Assembly: GCA_964393405.1 (NCBI GenBank)
Contig: CAYMTR010000067.1
Coordinates: 1 to 11,363 of the forward strand
Length of the DNA: 11,363 bases
Direction of reading: 5' to 3'
Source: CAYMTR01 sp964393405
GTDB lineage: Bacteria; Bacteroidota; Bacteroidia; Bacteroidales; Prolixibacteraceae
The notes under the pieces were generated by a model. It saw only the letters and a list, made by a program, of their open reading frames with translations, had not been told where the DNA came from and did no database searches. The position numbers were made by a program, and so were the translations under genes. Below, one piece after another: positions 6,675 through 11,363 of this stretch. Every line of letters starts with the position of its first letter. Position 1 is the stretch's first letter.

Positions 6675-7594
6675 TGATTCCATTCAATTTGACCATATTG
6701 GGAACGAGTTCAGCACTTCCAACTTCAAAAAGATATCCAACCGCTCAGGTATTAAACATACGTGAGCGGTTTTTTTTAATTGACTGCGGAGAAGGGACTC
6801 AAATTCAGCTTCGTAAATATTCTATAAAATTCACAAGGATAAATCACATATTCATATCACATCTTCACGGAGACCATTATTTTGGACTGATAGGATTATT
6901 ATCAACTTATGCATTGATTGGGAGATCCAACGATTTGCATATATACTCTCATTCTGAGTTGCCAGATCTACTTAAGCCTCAACTTGATTATCTTAATACT
7001 GAAGTGCTTTATAAAATAATTTGGCATCCATTGAACTTTAAAAGAGCACAAACTGTATTTGAAGATGAGGCAATTACTGTGAGTTCATTCCCTGTGAAGC
7101 ATAGGGTTCCGTGCTGCGGGTTTAAATTTTCGGAGAAAGAGCATCCTCGAAATATTATTAAGGAAAAAATTCAGGAGTTCAAAATACCATTGAGAGAAAT
7201 ACCGTCAATTAAGAGTGGTTCAGATTTTATTACTGAAGAAGGGGGAGTTATAATAAACAGAGACATCACTACGCCCGGCAAAAAGGCAAGGAGTTATGCT
7301 TTCTGTACTGATACAATATACTTACCTAAATTATCTGAATTTTTCAGGGGCGTTGATCTTCTTTATCACGAAGCAACATATGACAAGACACTGATAAAAC
7401 GTGCAGGAGAAACATACCATTCTACTGCTGAACAGGCTGCAACTATTGCAAAAAACAGTGATGTAGGGAAGCTGATAATTGGTCATTTTTCAGCTCGATA
7501 TAAAGATTGCAATTTGTTACTCGAAGAGGCAAGGGAGATATTTGTTAATTCGATAGTTGCTGAAGAGGGTTTAGTTGTTGAAATTATTCATTAA
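6674..7594 (+). CDS. rnz: Ribonuclease Z (tRNA 3' endonuclease)
   Basis: A 306-residue metallo-beta-lactamase-fold enzyme that cuts the 3' trailer from tRNA precursors; the length is normal for the bacterial short form. Zinc ligands are all visible: HLHGDH at 63-68, H143 (PVKHRVP), D213 (CTDT) and H271 (GHFSARY). The family's DCGEGTQ lies at 37-43 and the HST motif at 249-251. The segment between H143 and D213 contains the substrate-recognition region. The ATG overlaps the STAS stop by one base (TAATG), suggesting translational coupling. The 3' end overlaps the convergent helicase gene by 4 bp with no room for a terminator. A terminator-like hairpin lies inside the coding sequence at 6739-6777. 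A tRNA-Asp gene at the window edge is an example of a possible substrate. Confidence 0.96.
   Translation: MIPFNLTILGTSSALPTSKRYPTAQVLNIRERFFLIDCGEGTQIQLRKYSIKFTRINHIFISHLHGDHYFGLIGLLSTYALIGRSNDLHIYSHSELPDLLKPQLDYLNTEVLYKIIWHPLNFKRAQTVFEDEAITVSSFPVKHRVPCCGFKFSEKEHPRNIIKEKIQEFKIPLREIPSIKSGSDFITEEGGVIINRDITTPGKKARSYAFCTDTIYLPKLSEFFRGVDLLYHEATYDKTLIKRAGETYHSTAEQAATIAKNSDVGKLIIGHFSARYKDCNLLLEEAREIFVNSIVAEEGLVVEIIH
6739..6777 (+). terminator. Terminator-like hairpin inside the 5' end of rnz (candidate attenuator)
   Basis: AACCGCTCA (6739-6747) pairs perfectly with TGAGCGGTT (6763-6771). After one G/G mismatch, GTAT (6749-6752) pairs with ATAC (6758-6761) around a 5-nt loop. The stem runs into eight T (6770-6777). 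This has the form of a Rho-independent terminator, yet lies about 65 nt into a well-conserved protein frame. The right arm uses CGG arginine, likely an uncommon codon in such AT-rich DNA. Translating ribosomes would disrupt it, so it could cut off transcription when rnz is poorly translated. Activity is inferred. Confidence 0.6.
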
Positions 7595-9024
7595 TCATTT
7601 TCCTCATCTTTAAAAAATTTCTTATCGAAATTAACTAAAAATAATTTCTTTTTTGGACGAGTAAATGCTGTGTAGAACCACCTAAGAAAATCAACGCTCA
7701 ACATTTCAAGGGTTAAATAACCATGATCAATAAAGACGGCATCCCACTGTCCTCCCTGTGCCTTGTGACAGGTAACAGCGTATGCATATTTTACTTGAAG
7801 GGCATTAAAATATTCGTTTTCCCTAATTTCTTTCCATCTTTGTTTTTTGTTTTTAATATGCAGATAATCTTCCTGTACCGCATTAAACAGCTTTTGATTA
7901 TCCTCATTTCCCAATGAAGGGGCATCTATCATCAGAGTATCTAGAAATATTTTGCAATCAATTTCAATATTTTTATAGTCAACGAATTGGAGGGTGACAG
8001 AAGCAAATCTGAAACCGTACAAATCTTCGATTCGATGAACTTTTATCACCTTTGCAATGTCACCATTTGCAATAAATTCAAGATTATCTTCAGGAGATGA
8101 ATAATGATAGTTGTTTTTCACAATCATCAGGATATCACCAGATTCAAGCTCATTCTCCCTCCATAAGATTGATTTTCTTATTCCTTCGTTGAATTTATTT
8201 GCCCTTTTATTTGATCTAGTAACGATAATGGTTTCTTCTATACCGTACTTGTCGTAGCAATCGCTTATTGATTCGATGAGCTCATCTCCTGCAACTTTGA
8301 AAATATCATCCATTTTCTCGGTTTTTATTCGAAAGAATTCATTAACCTGTTTGTTTTTAATATGGTAACGTATTGCTGTTGCATTATAAAGAATACCTGA
8401 TTCTTCAGATTGTCTTACAACATCGCTTAGTATTTCAGAATAAACGTTTAAGTGGTAATTTTCAAGTACTATTTGATCCAAAGCAGGACTTATTGCTAGG
8501 TTTACCGGAGGAAGTTGGGCTGTATCACCCACAATCATTAATCTACAGTTTTTTCCATTATAAACAAATTCAATCAAATCGTCGAGGAGCTGACCTGAAC
8601 CGAAAAGATTGGATTCCAGAGAAGAATTTGAAATCATTGAAGCTTCATCTACTATGAACAAGGTGTTAGAGCTCTTGTTGTAATCAAGAACAAATCTGCC
8701 AAACCCGTCATTTGTGGACTGTTGTCTGTAAATTTTTTTGTGAATAGTTAATGCAGGTTTGCCTGTATACGAAGTAAGCACCTTCGCAGCCCTACCTGTT
8801 GGAGCTAGTAATTCTGTTTTAATTCTGAATTGTTTTAATGCCTTAACAAGTGCACTTACAAGAAGTGTTTTTCCTGTTCCTGCATAACCTTTTAATAAAA
8901 AAATTGAACTTTGATCGTCGTCAAAAAGGAAACGAGAAATAGTCTCTGCAGCTTTAAGTTGACTTACAGTAGGTTCTACAGATAAGTGGTCAATTATAAT
9001 TTGAGCTAGTTTCTTTTCAAACAT
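7591..9024 (-). CDS. RecD/Pif1-like SF1B DNA helicase (AAA_30 plus UvrD_C_2)
   Basis: A 477-residue ATP-dependent helicase of superfamily 1B, expected to unwind DNA 5' to 3' during repair or recombination. Motifs occur in order: Walker A GYAGTGKT (46-53), motif Ia LAPTGRAAKVL (73-83), Walker B VDEASM (125-130), motif III GDTAQLPPV (166-174), an SH3-like insert starting at ANGDIAKV (319-326), CHKAQG (419-424) and motif VI YTAFTRP (451-457). It is much shorter than classical RecD2 because the N-terminal region is missing, which is normal for the form common in Bacteroidota. It resembles Dda or Pif1 in size, and no RecB or RecC partner is present here. It diverges from the gene at 9119 and converges on rnz, overlapping it by 4 bp. 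A partial -7 match (TAATTTAG, minus strand, 9030-9037) lies 5 bp before the start codon, too close to be convincing. Confidence 0.93.
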   Translation of the reverse strand: MFEKKLAQIIIDHLSVEPTVSQLKAAETISRFLFDDDQSSIFLLKGYAGTGKTLLVSALVKALKQFRIKTELLAPTGRAAKVLTSYTGKPALTIHKKIYRQQSTNDGFGRFVLDYNKSSNTLFIVDEASMISNSSLESNLFGSGQLLDDLIEFVYNGKNCRLMIVGDTAQLPPVNLAISPALDQIVLENYHLNVYSEILSDVVRQSEESGILYNATAIRYHIKNKQVNEFFRIKTEKMDDIFKVAGDELIESISDCYDKYGIEETIIVTRSNKRANKFNEGIRKSILWRENELESGDILMIVKNNYHYSSPEDNLEFIANGDIAKVIKVHRIEDLYGFRFASVTLQFVDYKNIEIDCKIFLDTLMIDAPSLGNEDNQKLFNAVQEDYLHIKNKKQRWKEIRENEYFNALQVKYAYAVTCHKAQGGQWDAVFIDHGYLTLEMLSVDFLRWFYTAFTRPKKKLFLVNFDKKFFKDEEND

Positions 9025-9046
9025 AAAGGCTAAATTAATCCATTAG

Positions 9047-9079
9047 TCTGAACTAAATCTAATTTTTTTTTTAAATTTG
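9047..9079 (+). promoter_or_regulatory. Promoter of the 9119-11134 operon
   Basis: TAAATTTG at 9072-9079 is a full match to the TAnnTTTG -7 form. A -33-like TCTG at 9047-9050 lies 21 bp upstream, matching TTTG at three of four bases. Transcription would begin near 9086, leaving a leader of about 33 nt without a Shine-Dalgarno sequence. The site lies in the 94-bp divergent gap shared with the helicase gene. Confidence 0.6.
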
Positions 9080-9118
9080 CAAGCATTCCAATTAAAATCA
9101 TTTATAATAAATAAAGAA

Positions 9119-9760
9119 ATGAAACGAATTATTATCCAAGTTGTACTTATTGCGGCAGCAATATTTTTGGCATATAAAATCTGGGATTCAATACAAACGC
9201 CAATTAATTTCACTAAAGAAAAAACAGCTAAATATGAAGCTGTAATCGAGAGTCTGAAAGACATTCGCAAAGCAGAAATTGCGTTTAAAGATGTGAACGG
9301 TAAGTTCTGTGGTGATTTCGATTCTCTAATTAATTTCGTTAAATACGGGCAAATTCCTAAGATCCGTAAAATAGGTATGTTGACCGATAGTATGATAGAA
9401 GCCGGTCTTGATGAAAAAGCTGCAATGAAGCAAGGTTTAATTATTCGTGACACAATTAAAGTTAATGTATTAACCGAGGTGTTTACAGAAGGTTATTCTA
9501 TTGATAAATTAAAAGTTATTCCAAATTCAGGAGGAGAATTATTCTGGTTAGGACAAACTACTATTAAAACCGGTTCAGGGGTTTTGGTACCAGTATTTGA
9601 AGCAAGGGCTCATAACAATCAAATTCTTAAATTATTGATTGAAGACTACAAACAGGAAATAATAAATCTTAACGAGCAGAGCCGAAAAAACAAGCGTTAT
9701 CCCGGACTTAAAGTTGGATCAGTTGAAGAACCAAACAATAATGCCGGAAACTGGGAATAA
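9119..9760 (+). CDS. Membrane-anchored protein of unknown function, pseudopilin-like N-terminal region
   Basis: A 213-residue protein I do not recognise as a named family. Residues about 4-20 form one hydrophobic helix after MKR, so it is probably an inner-membrane anchor with the rest in the periplasm. The following stretch (about 35-75: a long helix, then AEIAFKDVNGKFCGDFDSLINFV) resembles the helix plus 'aYf..ngrYa.sl.eL' pattern of pseudopilins, but there is no prepilin peptidase site, so this is only a pattern resemblance. The later part is mixed strand and helix with a polar C-terminus. The ATG at 9119 is preferred over an upstream in-frame TTG at 9077, which falls inside the -7 promoter element. 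It is the first gene of a tight operon, 13 bp before the DUF3822 gene. Function is unknown. Confidence 0.8.
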   Translation: MKRIIIQVVLIAAAIFLAYKIWDSIQTPINFTKEKTAKYEAVIESLKDIRKAEIAFKDVNGKFCGDFDSLINFVKYGQIPKIRKIGMLTDSMIEAGLDEKAAMKQGLIIRDTIKVNVLTEVFTEGYSIDKLKVIPNSGGELFWLGQTTIKTGSGVLVPVFEARAHNNQILKLLIEDYKQEIINLNEQSRKNKRYPGLKVGSVEEPNNNAGNWE

Positions 9761-9773
9761 TTTTTAAAAGTAC

Positions 9774-10607
9774 ATGATTTCGAACAGTATATTTGACGAA
9801 TCATTCAATATAGAAAATTGTAAGGACTATATATTATCCATTCAGTGTTCACTGAATGGATTTTCTTTTATTATTAGTGACCCTCAGAAATCGAAGATTA
9901 TCGCTTTTAAAGAAAACGAAATTAATGCAGCGACACCATTCCATTTTTCTAGGGAAATTGCAAGTTGCTTATCGACAGAGAAAGTTTTGTTTAGTCAATA
10001 TAAAGCTGTAAACGTAGCTTATTTGGATTCAAATGAAATGTTATATCCAAATTCCATAGTTGATGTTTCAGATTTACCTGACATTTTTAAGGTAATGTTT
10101 GGGGAGAAAAAAGAATCTGTAATTCTTTTTAATGAGGTACAAAAAGGAGAAACTTCGGTGTTATTCTCAATCCCATTATCAATTCATGACTTCTTTAAAG
10201 AAAGATACGAGAATATATCGTTTTATTCTTATGGATTACCTGTTTTGAACTACTTTCTAAGTGGATATGCTAATAGTATGACATTAGCTTTATACAGATA
10301 TAGAAAGGTTCTTTATACTATTGCAACTGATGGAAATAAGATTAGTTTTTTTAACAGTTTTTTTGTGAAGACTGATTCAGATTGTCTATATTACACCTTA
10401 TATGTCGCTAAAGAAATTGATTTAGACAAAAGATCAGATTTAATACTTATAGGAGATTTTGAAGCACATAGTGAATTTGTAAAATCGTTGAAAGGGTTCT
10501 ATGAGAAAACCAGGTTTGGTTCAATTAGAAAAACATTTGACAGCAGAATTTTAACATCAAAACCAGGACATTATTATATACCTTTAACAGAATTATGCGC
10601 ATTATAG
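9774..10607 (+). CDS. DUF3822 family protein, possible actin-like (ASKHA) fold
   Basis: A 277-residue soluble protein with no signal or membrane segment, recognised as DUF3822, a Bacteroidota family of unknown function. The N-terminal YILSIQCSLNGFSFIISDP (19-37) reads like the first beta-hairpin of actin-fold ATPases. The second half, with ALYRYRKVLYTIATDGNKISFFNSF (about 172-196), a helix, then DLILIGDFEAHSEFVKSLKGF (222-242), resembles domain II of PilM or GspL. The glycine-rich nucleotide loops expected of an active ATPase are not evident, so it may be a structural relative without ATPase activity; this is inference. It starts 13 bp after the membrane-protein gene and overlaps rsmD by 13 bp. 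A near-perfect 26-bp inverted repeat with a T-rich tail lies 62 nt into the gene. Confidence 0.88.
   Translation: MISNSIFDESFNIENCKDYILSIQCSLNGFSFIISDPQKSKIIAFKENEINAATPFHFSREIASCLSTEKVLFSQYKAVNVAYLDSNEMLYPNSIVDVSDLPDIFKVMFGEKKESVILFNEVQKGETSVLFSIPLSIHDFFKERYENISFYSYGLPVLNYFLSGYANSMTLALYRYRKVLYTIATDGNKISFFNSFFVKTDSDCLYYTLYVAKEIDLDKRSDLILIGDFEAHSEFVKSLKGFYEKTRFGSIRKTFDSRILTSKPGHYYIPLTELCAL
9836..9869 (+). terminator. Terminator-like inverted repeat inside the DUF3822 gene (candidate attenuator)
   Basis: ATCCATTCAGTG (9836-9847) and CACTGAATGGAT (9850-9861) are perfect inverted copies separated by TT, giving an 11-bp stem with a GTTC loop. A T-rich tract (TTTTCTTTT, 9861-9869) follows. It lies in frame about 62 nt after the DUF3822 start. 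The shape fits an intrinsic terminator that could reduce transcription of DUF3822 and rsmD when translation lags. The 12-bp palindromic arms could instead bind a dimeric regulator. Confidence 0.6.
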
Positions 10608-11134
10608 CAGGTAAATACAAGGCAAGATCATTTAGTCCGGGTAAAAATTTTAAAGCTAGGCCGACTACTGATTTTGCAAAGGAGAGTTTATTCAATATTT
10701 TATCGAATCAAGTAGATTTCGAGCATGTTAAGTGCCTGGATTTGTTTTCAGGAACTGGTAGTATTTCATATGAATTGATTTCAAGGGGATGTAGTGACTT
10801 AACAATTATTGAATTGAATTTTCAGCATATTCAATTCATAAAATCTGTTTTAAAGGAATTAAATGAAATAGCAAAAGTTTATCGTGCTGATGTATTCAAA
10901 TTCATAGAAAGCGAAAAAAATAAATACGATTTAATTTTTGCGGACCCTCCTTATGATCATCCAAGGTTTAAAGAGATACCTGAATTAATAATTAAAAAAG
11001 GATTGCTTTCAGGGAAAGGCGTTTTTATTATTGAACATTCCAAGATATACGATTTCAGTACTTTACCAGGGTTCTATGATAAAAGGAATTATGGTAGTGT
11101 CAATTTTAGTTTTTTCAAGAGTATAGAAGGATAG
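10595..11134 (+). CDS. rsmD: 16S rRNA (guanine-N2)-methyltransferase RsmD
   Basis: A 179-residue SAM-dependent methyltransferase that, in E. coli, makes m2G966 in 16S rRNA on the assembled small subunit. The N-terminus MRIIAGKYKAR and RPTTDFAKESLFNIL (22-36) are typical of the family. The SAM-binding motif I is LDLFSGTGSISYE (48-60), the acidic end of motif II is at IELN (72-75), and the catalytic DPPY tetrad is at 117-120. Length is normal. The ATG lies within the DUF3822 gene and overlaps its end by 13 bp in another frame, implying translational coupling. No Shine-Dalgarno sequence is evident. Confidence 0.96.
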   Translation: MRIIAGKYKARSFSPGKNFKARPTTDFAKESLFNILSNQVDFEHVKCLDLFSGTGSISYELISRGCSDLTIIELNFQHIQFIKSVLKELNEIAKVYRADVFKFIESEKNKYDLIFADPPYDHPRFKEIPELIIKKGLLSGKGVFIIEHSKIYDFSTLPGFYDKRNYGSVNFSFFKSIEG

Positions 11135-11155
11135 CTTTCCTAAGTCAATAAATGG

Positions 11156-11176
11156 GGAAAACAAGTTCTGTTTTTT
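11156..11176 (+). terminator. Weak candidate terminator after rsmD
   Basis: AAAACA (11158-11163) pairs with TGTTTT (11169-11174) around a 5-nt loop, with two further G-T pairs possible. The T-run forms part of the stem rather than a free tail and the stem is AT-rich, so termination would be weak. Confidence 0.3.
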
Positions 11177-11187
11177 AAGCTTTATTA

Positions 11188-11218
11188 TTTGCAGATAAGA
11201 AAAGAACATATATATTTG
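11188..11218 (+). promoter_or_regulatory. tRNA-Asp promoter (Bacteroidota primary sigma type)
   Basis: TTTG at 11188-11191 and TATATTTG at 11211-11218 are 19 bp apart, the same arrangement as the rpsA promoter and a full match to TTTG-N19-TAnnTTTG. Transcription would start near 11225, giving a 5' leader of about 85 nt to be removed by RNase P. Confidence 0.7.
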
Positions 11219-11310
11219 CAACGCCTTTGAAAAATGCAGATTTGAGGGTTGGTTCTTTGTAAGAGTGTTAATGATTCAATAAATACAGTTGTTATAAGCA
11301 ACATATTATT

Positions 11311-11363
11311 GGTGCGGTAGTTCAGTTGGTTAGAATAACGGCCTGTCACGCCGTGGGTCGCGG
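11311..11363 (+). tRNA. tRNA-Asp (GUC anticodon), 5' part, cut by the window edge
   Basis: The acceptor 5' strand GGTGCGG starts at 11311. The D-stem GTTC/GAAT encloses AGTTGGTTA. The anticodon stem ACGGC/GCCGT is fully paired and encloses CTGTCAC, placing anticodon GTC at 11345-11347. The variable region GGGTC and the first T-stem bases follow, then the window ends, so the T-arm, 3' acceptor strand and any encoded CCA cannot be seen. More tRNA or rRNA genes may follow downstream. Confidence 0.95.

Noticed and set aside
9043..9453. A 136-codon open frame on the minus strand opposite the 9119 gene
   Set aside because: It lies antisense to a frame with a good promoter, runs through that promoter, and its protein shows no recognisable domain. 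The low-complexity composition fits a shadow frame.
1..11363. Search for CRISPR arrays, insertion sequences, phage or defence genes
   Set aside because: No spaced direct-repeat array, transposase, integrase or recognisable defence protein is present. The RecD-like helicase is a common housekeeping form in Bacteroidota.

Overview
The window looks like chromosome of a low-GC member of the Bacteroidota, most likely the Bacteroidales. The evidence is the set of Bacteroidota-type genes (a six-domain ribosomal protein S1 with an acidic N-terminal tail, a GH97 lipoprotein, a DUF3822 protein, a short RecD-like helicase), the near absence of Shine-Dalgarno sequences before start codons, and promoter-like sites of the Bacteroidota form TTTG-N19-21-TAnnTTTG before rpsA and the tRNA gene. 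I see no transposase, integrase, phage gene, CRISPR array or resistance gene.

Layout. (1) Positions 11-3900, minus strand: a two-gene carbohydrate-processing unit. A GH97 lipoprotein is followed 29 bp later by a secreted TIM-barrel hydrolase-like protein that I cannot place in a named family. The unit ends at a strong bidirectional terminator at 11-46. (2) Positions 3901-4338: an AT-rich divergent intergenic region with the rpsA promoter and a weaker candidate for GH97. (3) Positions 4250-7594, plus strand: rpsA, a single-domain STAS protein and RNase Z, closely packed; the STAS stop and RNase Z start share one base. (4) Positions 7591-9024, minus strand: a RecD/Pif1-like SF1B helicase, converging on RNase Z with a 4-bp overlap. 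(5) Positions 9119-11134, plus strand, diverging from the helicase: a membrane-anchored protein of unknown function, a DUF3822 protein and the 16S rRNA methyltransferase RsmD, as one tight operon. (6) From 11311: the 5' part of tRNA-Asp(GUC), cut by the window edge, behind its own promoter.

Functionally, the plus-strand genes lean towards translation and RNA maturation: S1 (mRNA binding), RNase Z (tRNA 3' ends), RsmD (16S rRNA methylation) and a tRNA gene. The minus-strand pair is accessory glycan metabolism at the cell envelope. No SusC/SusD transporter or regulator is visible with it.

The most unusual signals are two terminator-like hairpins (stem plus T-rich tract) inside protein-coding sequence. 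One is 65 nt into rnz and the other 62 nt into the DUF3822 gene, each being a downstream gene of its operon. They could be translation-sensitive attenuators. Two further leads are the unclassified secreted hydrolase, and the pairing of a possible actin-fold (PilM/GspL-like) DUF3822 protein with a membrane-anchored, pseudopilin-like protein.
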